From NCBI GenBank assembly GCA_002897995.1, contig BDTT01000031.1, positions 1 to 52,029 of the forward strand: a stretch of 52,029 nt of DNA, read 5' to 3'. Both the position numbers and the translations under genes were made by a program. Under the pieces are notes generated by a model. It did not search any database and had not been told where the DNA came from. It saw only the letters and a program-made list of their open reading frames with translations. Below, one piece after another: positions 26,133 to 33,927 of the stretch. Positions within the stretch are counted from its first letter, which is position 1. Each line of letters starts with the position of its first letter. The DNA comes from a bacterium BMS3Bbin10 (GTDB lineage Bacteria; Pseudomonadota; Alphaproteobacteria; Rhizobiales; Methyloligellaceae).

Positions 26133-27035
26133 CTATCGCTGCATGCCCCAACGGTTGACGGTGCGAAGCTCAATGTTCCGGAACACGACATTCTCCACGA
26201 CGATGCCGAACAGGATCACCATGAACAGGCCAGCGAAAACGCCATCGGTATCGATGTTCTGGCTGGATTCGAATATGTACCAGCCAAGCCCGCCGCTGCC
26301 CGAAGACGCGCCGAACACCAACTCGGCGCCAATCAGCGTGCGCCAGGCGAAGGCCCAGCCGATCTTCATGCCTGCGAGGATCGAGGGGAGCGCGGCGGGA
26401 ACAAGAATTTTCAGGACATAGAGGATGCCCTTCAGGCCGTAATTGCGCCCGATCATCCGCAGTGTGTGACTGACATTTTCGAACCCGCTATGGGTGGAGA
26501 GCGCGACCGCCCATAGTACCGAATGGATAAGAACAAAGACCAGGCTTGCGGTCCCCAGACCAAACCACAGCATCGCCAATGGCAGCAGCGCAATCGCGGG
26601 CAGCGGATTGAACATGGCCGTGGCCATGGCAATGAAATCGCTGCCGAAGCGGTTTGCCGTGGCCCAGAGGATCAGGAGTGCGGCGAGGATCAAGCCGGCC
26701 GAGTAGCCGATAAGCAGCACTTTCACCGAAAACCAGACCTTGTAGATCAGATCGCCATGGAACAGGGCGTTGTAGAGTGTCGTAAGGGAGACCAGAAAAC
26801 TCGGGAGCATCAGGGGTTCCACGTCGAACCCGACGGTGTAGCCCTGCCAGGTTGCAACCAGACTCAGCAGAATGACAGCCTTGCGAACACCGTTGATGTT
26901 CCAGATACGCTCGACCAGGGAAAGCTTGCGCGCAACATCGCCGGTCTTCGCCTGCGCGATATCGGAAACCTCATATTCGGGACGAATGACAAGCTCGGGA
27001 ATCGAGCCTTTTGGTTTCGCTGATCCGGTACTCAT
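26133..27035 (-). CDS. ABC importer permease 2 (SsuC/TauC type)
   Basis: 300 aa from the ATG at 27035, which overlaps the stop of permease 1 by four bases (ATGA); a further ATG at 27053 would lengthen the overlap. It has six hydrophobic segments and the EAA loop facing the ATPase (ILAGMKIGWAFAWRTLIGAE). The N-terminal stretch TGDVARKLSLVERIWNINGV closely matches TGDVARKLTLFERISDMNSV of permease 1, so the two arose by tandem duplication and probably form a heterodimer. SsuC/TauC permeases carry sulfonates, but nitrate, thiamine-precursor and other importers share this type. Confidence 0.9.
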   Translation of the reverse strand: MSTGSAKPKGSIPELVIRPEYEVSDIAQAKTGDVARKLSLVERIWNINGVRKAVILLSLVATWQGYTVGFDVEPLMLPSFLVSLTTLYNALFHGDLIYKVWFSVKVLLIGYSAGLILAALLILWATANRFGSDFIAMATAMFNPLPAIALLPLAMLWFGLGTASLVFVLIHSVLWAVALSTHSGFENVSHTLRMIGRNYGLKGILYVLKILVPAALPSILAGMKIGWAFAWRTLIGAELVFGASSGSGGLGWYIFESSQNIDTDGVFAGLFMVILFGIVVENVVFRNIELRTVNRWGMQR

Positions 27036-27931
27036 CGTGCCTGCATACCCCACCGGCGAACGGTCCGGTTCTCAATCGCGTTGAAAATAACATTCTCGAC
27101 GAATACGCCGACAAGAATAACCGTGAACAGACCCGCGAACACATGCGCGATCTGCAGGTCCATCTGGTTTGCAAATATGAACCAGCCGAGACCGCCGGAG
27201 GCGCCTTCACTTGTGTCGGAAATCGATCCGCCAAAGACCAGTTCCGCAGCGATGAGCGTACGCCACGCATAGGCCCAGCCGATCTTCAGGCCCATCAGGA
27301 TTTGCGGGAAAGCGGCGGGGATCAGCAACTTGCCAACATAAACAAGCCCCTTCAGTCCGTAGTTCCGCCCGACCATGCGCTGTGTCTCGCTGACACTCAT
27401 AAAACCCACATGGGCATTGAGCGCCACCGGCCAGATCACCGAATGCAGCAGCGTGAAGATAATGGCGTCGGCGCCGAGCCCGAACCACAGCAGGGCCAGG
27501 GGGAGCAGCGCGATGGCGGGGAGCGGATTGAGCATTGCCGTGAGCGTGCTCAGGACATCATTGCCGAACCGGGACATTGTCGCGGCCGTCGTCAGCAAAG
27601 TCGCGATCGCCAGGCCGATCGCGTAACCCGTCACCAATACGGTCATCGAGTTCCACACCATGGCCAGCAGCTGCTCGCTCATTACCGCCTGATACAATGC
27701 CTCGGCGGTCGCGGAGAATTTCGGCAGGATCAGTTCGGAGACCCCGCTCAGCCGCGTGTAAATCTCCCATGCCACGATCACCAGCACCAGGATCGACAGC
27801 TTCCGGACGCTGTTCATATCCGAAATACGCTCGAACAGCGTCAGCTTGCGCGCGACGTCGCCGGTTTCAGCCTTGCCAATTTCGTCGGCCTCGAATTCAG
27901 AACGGACTAGGACATTTGGTACGTTGCTCAT
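27032..27931 (-). CDS. ABC importer permease 1 (SsuC/TauC type)
   Basis: 299 aa, six membrane segments, with EAA loop ILMGLKIGWAYAWRTLIAAE. It is paralogous to permease 2 along its full length, including the soluble N-terminal head. Its ATG overlaps the ATPase stop by one base (TAATG). The usual SsuABC or TauABC importer has one permease gene acting as a homodimer, so two diverged copies are a departure that may allow an asymmetric path or a larger substrate. Confidence 0.9.
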   Translation of the reverse strand: MSNVPNVLVRSEFEADEIGKAETGDVARKLTLFERISDMNSVRKLSILVLVIVAWEIYTRLSGVSELILPKFSATAEALYQAVMSEQLLAMVWNSMTVLVTGYAIGLAIATLLTTAATMSRFGNDVLSTLTAMLNPLPAIALLPLALLWFGLGADAIIFTLLHSVIWPVALNAHVGFMSVSETQRMVGRNYGLKGLVYVGKLLIPAAFPQILMGLKIGWAYAWRTLIAAELVFGGSISDTSEGASGGLGWFIFANQMDLQIAHVFAGLFTVILVGVFVENVIFNAIENRTVRRWGMQAR

Positions 27932-28779
27932 TATGTACGGTCCGCAGCTTGGATTTCGTCCTCCAGGATTCTGTCCGCGAACAGCATGTCATGAATGTGC
28001 TGCTGCACTTTTACGAATTTCTTGTCGCCGACATTGTCATGGTTGAGATGATGCGCGTTCAGCTCCGCCTTGACCTGTCCCGGATGCGGCGACATGACAA
28101 GGATACGGCTGCCTACGATCAATGCCTCTTCAATGGAATGGGTGACAAAAAGAACCGTGAAATGGGTGTCCTCCCACAGTTGCAGAAGTTCTTTCTGCAT
28201 CTGCAGGCGGGTCAGTGCATCAAGGGCGGCGAAGGGTTCGTCCATGAGCAGGACATCGGGTTCCATCGCCATGCCGCGCGCGATCGCAACACGCTGCTTC
28301 ATACCGCCCGACAGCATATGCGGGTACGTATCCTCAAAACCGGTCAGCTTGACCTTGGTGATATACTCCATCGCTATATCTTCAGCCTCGGCCGCGGTAT
28401 CGGTCTTGCCGCCATTGTGAAGCGCGAAAATGATGTTCTGCTTGACCGTTTTCCAGGGCAGAAGCTGGTCGAACTCCTGAAACACCATGACCCGGTCGGG
28501 GCCTGGCTCGGAAATTTCACGGCCCTTGAGGCGAATAGACCCTTCCACCGGCTTCATATAGCCGGCAATGCCCTTGAGCACAGTCGACTTGCCACAGCCC
28601 GAGGGACCAAGCAGAACGAATCTGTCGGCCGGATAGACATCGAATCCGACGCGATAGGTCGCCGTGATCAGATGCTCCTTGGTCTTGTATTGGAGCGTGA
28701 CCCCGTCAACATTGAGAATTGGCTGGGTCGTGGCGGCGGCGGGCTTTTTGCCCGCCGCACTTCCATTGCGTTTAGCCAT
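27931..28779 (-). CDS. ABC importer ATPase (SsuB/TauB type)
   Basis: 282 aa. All ATPase motifs are intact: Walker A GPSGCGKST (58-66), Q-loop FQEFDQLLPW, signature LSGGMKQR (156-163), Walker B LLMDEPFAALD (D180, E181) and H-loop THSIEEA (H214). The Q-loop and EPFAALD wording are those of the nitrate/sulfonate/taurine importers. A short Lys- and Ala-rich head precedes the domain. It lies three bases after the binding-protein stop and is coupled to permease 1. Confidence 0.93.
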   Translation of the reverse strand: MAKRNGSAAGKKPAAATTQPILNVDGVTLQYKTKEHLITATYRVGFDVYPADRFVLLGPSGCGKSTVLKGIAGYMKPVEGSIRLKGREISEPGPDRVMVFQEFDQLLPWKTVKQNIIFALHNGGKTDTAAEAEDIAMEYITKVKLTGFEDTYPHMLSGGMKQRVAIARGMAMEPDVLLMDEPFAALDALTRLQMQKELLQLWEDTHFTVLFVTHSIEEALIVGSRILVMSPHPGQVKAELNAHHLNHDNVGDKKFVKVQQHIHDMLFADRILEDEIQAADRT

Positions 28780-28782
28780 GGA

Positions 28783-29829
28783 TCAGCTGCCGTCCTGATC
28801 GTAGCTGTTCTCCCAGTAATAGTCCTTCCAGCTCGCCGGCATATTCTTGATGGAGCCGATCGAGTACATGAACTTGGCAAACTCCATCGTGCGTTCCGGC
28901 GTTTGCGAATAAAGCATCTCGTTCGGATCGCCGACCATCTTCTCGATGTCCGCAAGTTTCAGCTTTGACTTCGTGAAGCGTTTATACAGGGCGGCGGCGG
29001 CCTTCTTGTCGCCGTTGATCCATTTGATGGCCTCGCCGTATGACGTATAGACGCAATTATACAGTTTCGGATTGGATTTCTTCCATTTTTCCATGTTGTA
29101 CATGGCGACCGTTGAGTGACGTCCACCCAGCACGTCATAGGAGGTGAGAACGTTATGAATCTTGCCGCTTTGCAGCTCCTGGTATGAGGTCGGCAGAGTC
29201 GCGAAGTGGCTCCTCACGGACTGACCGCCGGCCAGCAAGGCCGCGACGGCTGTCGGATGCTTCATCGACACCGTCAAGGGGTCGAGTTTGAATGCCTCCT
29301 TGGCGCCCCATTTCTTTTTGGCCGCCATTTGCAGGACAACCGCCTGGATCGAGACCTTGACCGAAGGCGTGGCGATCTTGTGGTCGGTAAGCCCCACATA
29401 GTCCTCAATCTTCTTGACCCGCGGATCATTGGTATTCAACTTGAGCGGCATCGCCGAAAGCGTCGTCATGGCCCGGACATTCAGCCGGCCCTTGGTCTTG
29501 TCCCAGAGTTTGAGAAGCGGGCCGATACCGCCGGCCGCAAAATCCACGTTACCCGACAAAAGGGCCTGGTTGACGGCCGCGCCGCCGCTGAAGCGATGCA
29601 TGGTGACCTTGATGTCACCAAGACCGGCTTTCGACGCGCAGGACTGGACCATCTTTTTGTCGACGACCACATGCATGGGGAGATAAAGAAGCCCGAATTG
29701 CTGGGCAAATCTCACCTGGTTCGTCTCCTGTGCAAACGCGGCGGACGGCATCGACGCCCCGGCGATCGCGAGGATTGCCGCACCGGCGGCAATTCTGCGA
29801 ACAGGATGTTGCTTGAAAGTTTTTGTCAC
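28783..29829 (-). CDS. Periplasmic substrate-binding protein of the NitT/TauT family
   Basis: 348 aa from a GTG at 29829 with GGGAGGAAAT seven bases upstream. A clear signal peptide (basic start, hydrophobic core, cleavage near AFA-QET at 33) is followed by an SsuA/NMT1-like fold: RFAQQFGLLYLPMHVVVDKK, GGAAVNQALLSGNVDFAAGG, and a hinge with TPSVKVSIQA. Such proteins bind sulfonates, nitrate or pyrimidine precursors, and the pocket residues cannot be read by eye. The gene heads the importer part of the block; a 13-base tandem repeat lies just before it. Confidence 0.9.
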   Translation of the reverse strand: MTKTFKQHPVRRIAAGAAILAIAGASMPSAAFAQETNQVRFAQQFGLLYLPMHVVVDKKMVQSCASKAGLGDIKVTMHRFSGGAAVNQALLSGNVDFAAGGIGPLLKLWDKTKGRLNVRAMTTLSAMPLKLNTNDPRVKKIEDYVGLTDHKIATPSVKVSIQAVVLQMAAKKKWGAKEAFKLDPLTVSMKHPTAVAALLAGGQSVRSHFATLPTSYQELQSGKIHNVLTSYDVLGGRHSTVAMYNMEKWKKSNPKLYNCVYTSYGEAIKWINGDKKAAAALYKRFTKSKLKLADIEKMVGDPNEMLYSQTPERTMEFAKFMYSIGSIKNMPASWKDYYWENSYDQDGS

Positions 29830-29845
29830 TTGGATTTCCTCCCTT

Positions 29846-29871
29846 TTCTACACTGCTCTTCTACACTGCTC
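29846..29871 (-). repeat. Tandem 13-base direct repeat before the binding-protein gene
   Basis: Two perfect head-to-tail copies of TTCTACACTGCTC (minus strand: GAGCAGTGTAGAA), ending 16 bases upstream of the GTG start and 4 bases before the GGGAGGAAAT ribosome-binding site. They lie in the 5' untranslated part or the promoter. They may bind a regulator or be a simple duplication. Confidence 0.6.
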
Positions 29872-29952
29872 TCTGATTGGCCCGATATTGTTGTTGTGGA
29901 CCGGTATTGTATTCACTTCGCTTGGCTGATTCCGCCTGGGTGTGCCTCCGCC

Positions 29953-30777
29953 TCACTCTGCCGCCGCCATCATGGCGCTCGGTCCCACGACACTGAGACC
30001 GGCGCGCAACGCTTCGGTTTCAAAGACATCGTGAGGCATTACATTCGCCAGGTTCACATTCGAGCCAAATTCTGAAATCAGGAATTTCTTGAGGTCATAG
30101 ACGTCGCAATTGCGCGTGCCGGGTATCCAGGGTCCGATCAGCTCGAAAATCACACGGCTCACATCGAGGCCGTCGCGAAGCTCGGCGAGCAGCCGCCGGT
30201 TCGGCTCACCGTCCGTGAGAAGCTCCGCGCCCTCCACCAGAACAACGTCCGCCCCCGCGTCGAAACATTCGTTCGCCTGCGCAATGAGCGTCGCCGCGCC
30301 GGTGTCTTCGCTCTTGGAGCCAACTTCACCATGCACCTCAAGACCGCAATCGACGGCGGTGCGTATCAGGGTCTGGCGCGCTTTGCGATCCAGAGGAACG
30401 CAATTGTCCGACACCTCGATGGCTTCAAAACCGAGCCGTTTGGCTTCCTCGAAATACGGCTTCGCGCTGGATAATCCCTGCGTCGCATAAATATATTCGA
30501 GAAACTGGCCGCCGATGAACGGATGCACATCGTGCTTTTTGTAGAGCGCTATCTTTTGCAGCAAATAGTCTTCTTCATAGAGCCGCGCCGTGCCGGAGAC
30601 GAATTTGGCCAGATCCGCAAAAGGCGCAACAAGATCGAGCCAGTCCTCTTGCATGCCAAGCGGCAGGCCCCAATCCATCATCATCGTCAGCCCGCTGCTG
30701 CGAGGCTTGCTCCGGCTGCGTTCCGCCGGGAGCTGAACAAGGGAAAAAGGTCCGGAACTGGACTTGAGACCTGTCAT
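29953..30777 (-). CDS. Phosphosulfolactate synthase (ComA)-like protein
   Basis: 274 aa from the ATG at 30777, which overlaps the regulator's stop by four bases. It follows the ComA family closely: KPRSSGLTMMMDWGL (24-38), DLAKFVSGTARLY with K58, FIGGQFLEY (88-96), LGFEAIEVSDNCVPL with E121 and D124, and GLEVHGEVGSK (145-155), ending in a GPWIPG stretch. ComA joins sulfite to phosphoenolpyruvate to make phosphosulfolactate in coenzyme M synthesis and in Bacillus spores; plant HSA32 is a relative with another role. Here it lies between a GntR regulator and a sulfonate-type importer, so a C-S bond-making or -breaking role in organosulfur metabolism is likely but unproven. Confidence 0.85.
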   Translation of the reverse strand: MTGLKSSSGPFSLVQLPAERSRSKPRSSGLTMMMDWGLPLGMQEDWLDLVAPFADLAKFVSGTARLYEEDYLLQKIALYKKHDVHPFIGGQFLEYIYATQGLSSAKPYFEEAKRLGFEAIEVSDNCVPLDRKARQTLIRTAVDCGLEVHGEVGSKSEDTGAATLIAQANECFDAGADVVLVEGAELLTDGEPNRRLLAELRDGLDVSRVIFELIGPWIPGTRNCDVYDLKKFLISEFGSNVNLANVMPHDVFETEALRAGLSVVGPSAMMAAAE

Positions 30778-31601
30778 TCGAGTTTCTCCGAGAGCTCGAT
30801 GGGCAGGTGCCCCGGGGGAAGAAAAACCTGCTGGTAGGTCGCGGGCGCATCCCGGTAGGACCGCCCGAGAACTTGCCAGAATGTGCCGAAGCTGCCCTTG
30901 GCAAGCCCCAGTTTTTCGCAGACATCGGGAGCAAGCCGCACGCACTGGACCTGATGTTCAAAACGCAGGGTGGGCATGTTGTAGCTCTTGTTGAGGAATT
31001 CGCGCAAAGTCAGCCCGCTCAACTCCTCATGAGTTCTCTTGAGCAAGGAACCATAACGTTCGAACGGCAGATAGAACCGGGTAACTCCCTTAAAGCGATC
31101 GGCTACATTCATGATGCGTTCGATCCGTACGAACGATTTTCCGGAATTCAGGAATTCCGCCCAGGGCGGCTTGAGGCCCTCCGTCTCGGCGTCAATTTTT
31201 ACAATGGACTCTACCTGCAGATATATCGGCAGGAGCGACTGGCTGTTGTCCGATCTGAAACGGAAATGGACCAGATCGTCCTTTGCGACCATTTTCTCGT
31301 CTGTGCGGTCGGCACGCGGGTTCGCGCCCGCGACAAAAGTGCCCATTCCCGGACGCCGAAAGACGACGCCCTGATCGACAAGGGCGTTCATGGCCTTCTG
31401 GATGGTGCCGAGACTGACGGGAAGACTTTCCATCAGATCTCTTTCGCCGGGCATTCGCGAGCCGGGTCTGAATTCTCCAGACTCGATTGCGTCCAGCATT
31501 GCATTGGACAGCCGCAGATATTTCGGAACTCTTTCCATGCCAAAGGTCGACGACTGCGAGAATCGCTGGGCAATGGAAGATGTATTGAGGGTTTCACTCA
31601 C
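30774..31601 (-). CDS. GntR/HutC family regulator (UTRA domain)
   Basis: 275 aa. The N-terminal winged helix (about 27-95: YLRLSNAMLDAIESGEFRPG, SRMPGERDLMESLPVSLGT, GVVFRRPGMGTFVAG) is followed by a UTRA ligand-binding domain (about 115-270) with VRIERIMNV and a closing TYQQVFLPPGHLP. HutC-type regulators usually repress until they bind a small effector, often the pathway substrate. The gene overlaps the ComA-like gene (ATGA), so it is probably in the operon it controls. A 24-bp palindrome 73-96 bases upstream of its start is the likely operator. The effector should be the imported compound or its product. Confidence 0.92.
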   Translation of the reverse strand: MSETLNTSSIAQRFSQSSTFGMERVPKYLRLSNAMLDAIESGEFRPGSRMPGERDLMESLPVSLGTIQKAMNALVDQGVVFRRPGMGTFVAGANPRADRTDEKMVAKDDLVHFRFRSDNSQSLLPIYLQVESIVKIDAETEGLKPPWAEFLNSGKSFVRIERIMNVADRFKGVTRFYLPFERYGSLLKRTHEELSGLTLREFLNKSYNMPTLRFEHQVQCVRLAPDVCEKLGLAKGSFGTFWQVLGRSYRDAPATYQQVFLPPGHLPIELSEKLE

Positions 31602-31673
31602 GCTTGCGCGCCCTCCCGACCCCGTTTTCGCCGGCTCTTGAAGGCCGTGTGAACGGAGAAATCGTCCCTAAAT

Positions 31674-31697
31674 CTATAAAGCTATATAGCTTTAAAG
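31674..31697. promoter_or_regulatory. Operator-like palindrome before the GntR gene
   Basis: Two 12-base arms, CTATAAAGCTAT and ATAGCTTTAAAG, match as an inverted repeat at 11 of 12 pairs with no spacer; the inner 16 bases AAAGCTATATAGCTTT are perfect. The AT-rich element stands out in GC-rich DNA. Its place in the gap between the AcnX small-subunit gene and gntR suits autoregulation by the HutC-type protein. Confidence 0.75.
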
Positions 31698-31739
31698 TTT
31701 CAGCAGGTCAATGCGGGCGGGCGCTATTTTCCCCCGATG

Positions 31740-32168
31740 CTATTTTCTTTCGATAATTGTCAGCGTTCCCGCGGCGGGATTGACTTCGACAATGTCGCCG
31801 GTCCCGACGGCGCTGGTCACATCATGTTCGAACCGGTCGAGCAGAGGCAGGTCCGCATAGGCGGCCCCCTGCGCCATAATCGGATTTGCAAAGTTCAGAA
31901 CCAGAGCCTTCGGGCCCATGTCGCGGGACATCATCTCCTTGAGCATCCAGGCGGACGCCACGCCCCCCTTCGCGGCGTTCAGGATGAGGATTTTATCGAC
32001 ATAGTTTTCGCCATGCAGTTTGTGCTGGGGGCGTGAGAACCGGCCCTTCAGCCGGTCCAGGTCATAACGGGCGCTGAAATTGTCATGCGCAACCAAAGCC
32101 TCGCCGCGGACCGTATGCCCGATGCCCGGGTGGCCCTTGAGAATATTCTCTTTTCCTTGCCTGGTCAT
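31740..32168 (-). CDS. AcnX small (swivel) subunit
   Basis: 142 aa, the swivel domain of aconitase X. It opens with a GHPGIGHTVRGEALV stretch, then SARYDLDRLKGRFSRPQHKLHGENYVDKILIL, a GGVASAWMLKEM helix and PIMAQGAAYADLP. The equivalent aconitase domain closes over the active site. Known AcnX enzymes dehydrate cis-3-hydroxy-L-proline in bacteria or mevalonate 5-phosphate in archaea. Its ATG overlaps the large-subunit stop (ATGA), so the two are made together. The genes usual beside hydroxyproline dehydratases (ketimine reductase, racemase) are absent. Confidence 0.87.
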   Translation of the reverse strand: MTRQGKENILKGHPGIGHTVRGEALVAHDNFSARYDLDRLKGRFSRPQHKLHGENYVDKILILNAAKGGVASAWMLKEMMSRDMGPKALVLNFANPIMAQGAAYADLPLLDRFEHDVTSAVGTGDIVEVNPAAGTLTIIERK

Positions 32169-33418
32169 CGCACCAACCTGCCCTGGATGGCGGATTCAAC
32201 ACAGCACTCCAGCGAAGCGAGCACCGGCTCATATCCGTAACCGCCGATGATATTGACCAGCTTTGCCGAATTGGTCAGCAGGCGTTTCCATCCTTTTGCC
32301 TCGCCGATCTCACGCGCGCACATCTGATAGAAGCAGACTCCCTGGAGCAGCATGCCGCCGGCCCCCTCGATCTTTGCCGTCACGCCCATGCGATCAGCCG
32401 CCGTTTTCACCTCCGGGGAAACCGTGGCGATCAGCGCGACTTTTTCATTGATCTGCTGGCCGTCGAGCAAATCCGCAACCTCGCTGATTTCCATCAATGA
32501 CAATTGGGGAGCGGCGAACACAACCACGTCAACGACGTCATCCTGCGGCCAATAGGCTTCGATAAACGCGTTTATGTCACTGGTGCCGATCACTCCCATC
32601 GTTTCGGGGGCATCGACCAGCGCAACACGCCCGTCAAACGCCTCGGGCGTAACGCCGACCATATGAAACAGGGCCGTCGACCCGTAGCTGGCGAGAGCCG
32701 CCCCAAAATGTTTCAGCTCATCGGACGTCGGGCGCCGGTGCAATACGTCAAGCTCGACTACCGGGACATCCCAATAGGATTCCATTTGCCGGCCGATGAC
32801 GCCGCCCAGCGCGCCCCAATCCGCAAAGTCCCGGGGTTGATGATCGACTTTGAAAATCTTGCGCCCCCTGCGGTATTCCTCGAGATGAAAACCGTATCGC
32901 GGCGCGCGTCCCGTCAGCGCCGAAGCGAGCGCGGAGGGGCCGCCCTGAAAATTCGTGCGCGCGCCCTGCACGGAGTTGGCGTAGATCGATGAGCCGGTAT
33001 CGCCGAAAGCGAGATGTTCCCCCAGAACCGGCGGCATGATCGTTTGATAGTTGATGCAGGTGTCGGTCATCATGACGCCCATCTCGCGGAAGGCGTCGAT
33101 TGCCCGGCGCTCCAGATCGGCCATCCGGTCGCTCTGGCCAAGCTCCTTGTAATGTTCAAAATCGATGCCGCGCGGATCCGTGACCGTGGGCACCTTGACT
33201 GCACGCTCCTCGGGCGGGTGACCCGCCAGTTTCTCCAGGAACACCACGCCGTCCTCGCCAAGCGATTCGGTATCCGCCATCAGATGAACCTGGGCGACCT
33301 CGACACAGTCTTCGGCATCGAAGAAATTACCGACCTTGACGATCTGGTCCATGCCGAATTGCCGCGGCCAACCGTGTTTTCCGCTCAGCATGTCCTGTTC
33401 ATATTCACTCAATCGCAT
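32165..33418 (-). CDS. AcnX large (catalytic) subunit
   Basis: 417 aa from the ATG at 33418; a GTG at 33472 would add 18 residues not typical of the family. It starts with the AcnX opening MRLSEYEQDMLSGKHG, then VGNFFDAEDCVEVAQVHL, KVPTVTDPRGIDF, CINYQTIMPPVLGEHLAFGDTGSS split over two motifs, and late cysteines in GVCFYQMC and SLECCVES that can hold the Fe-S cluster. It should be a hydro-lyase acting on a hydroxy-acid-like compound. It is the first gene of the block whose later members are the ComA-like protein and the sulfonate-type importer, so its substrate is probably an intermediate of that route. Confidence 0.87.
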   Translation of the reverse strand: MRLSEYEQDMLSGKHGWPRQFGMDQIVKVGNFFDAEDCVEVAQVHLMADTESLGEDGVVFLEKLAGHPPEERAVKVPTVTDPRGIDFEHYKELGQSDRMADLERRAIDAFREMGVMMTDTCINYQTIMPPVLGEHLAFGDTGSSIYANSVQGARTNFQGGPSALASALTGRAPRYGFHLEEYRRGRKIFKVDHQPRDFADWGALGGVIGRQMESYWDVPVVELDVLHRRPTSDELKHFGAALASYGSTALFHMVGVTPEAFDGRVALVDAPETMGVIGTSDINAFIEAYWPQDDVVDVVVFAAPQLSLMEISEVADLLDGQQINEKVALIATVSPEVKTAADRMGVTAKIEGAGGMLLQGVCFYQMCAREIGEAKGWKRLLTNSAKLVNIIGGYGYEPVLASLECCVESAIQGRLVR

Positions 33419-33927
33419 TGGCGCCCCCGTCTCCCCCGCGTGAATTGCACCGAATTCGGTTCGAGCAACCACCCGGCGATCCAGTTATCTCCGCCCGCCC
33501 CGGCCGTATATTCCAGGCAGCGGGCACTGCCCCAAGTCATAAACACATGAATACGGAGAGGGATACCCCCCAGTCTCCACCCGCCGGACCGTCCGCCAAT
33601 CAATGGCGGCGGCGGAACAATTGCGGAGATTGTCCGCATTATCCCAAAAAATGGATCTGCCCTATCCCCGGAAAACGGAAATGAATCTGCGCGGCCCGGA
33701 ATATCTGTTTTGCGCCGCGAGCAATATTCAGTGCTGACAAGCGCCCCCGGCCCCGTGCCACACGAGCCCGTGATCCGGCCCCCTATTCTATGATCCGCAA
33801 TCTTCGGTTATCATCCGGGCCCGTTCGAGGGATCATCTGGAAAAACCGGGCTGGTTGTCTATATTCACCGCCCCCGGAGGGCGCTTAACAGCGCCAATAC
33901 CACGTAGCCGGAGTTGCAGAACTTCAA
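33419..33927. other. Intergenic stretch with small inverted repeats, no gene seen
   Basis: 509 bases between the divergent AcnX large-subunit gene and the membrane-protein gene. No open frame here looks like a protein. I see two small inverted repeats: TGCGGA-GATTG-TCCGCA (33622-33638) and a GGCGCT-TAAC-AGCGCC hairpin (33880-33895) 32 bases before the plus-strand gene. No copy of the GntR palindrome is present. Promoters for both flanking genes must be here, but none is clear by eye. Confidence 0.5.

Noticed and set aside
32165-33418. Ordinary aconitase or 3-isopropylmalate dehydratase
   Set aside because: The N-terminal and cysteine motifs are those of AcnX; none of the classic aconitase or LeuC motifs is present.
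33409-33639. 76-codon minus-strand open frame in the AcnX upstream gap
   Set aside because: Overlaps the AcnX start, has no ribosome-binding site or similarity, and reads like chance.
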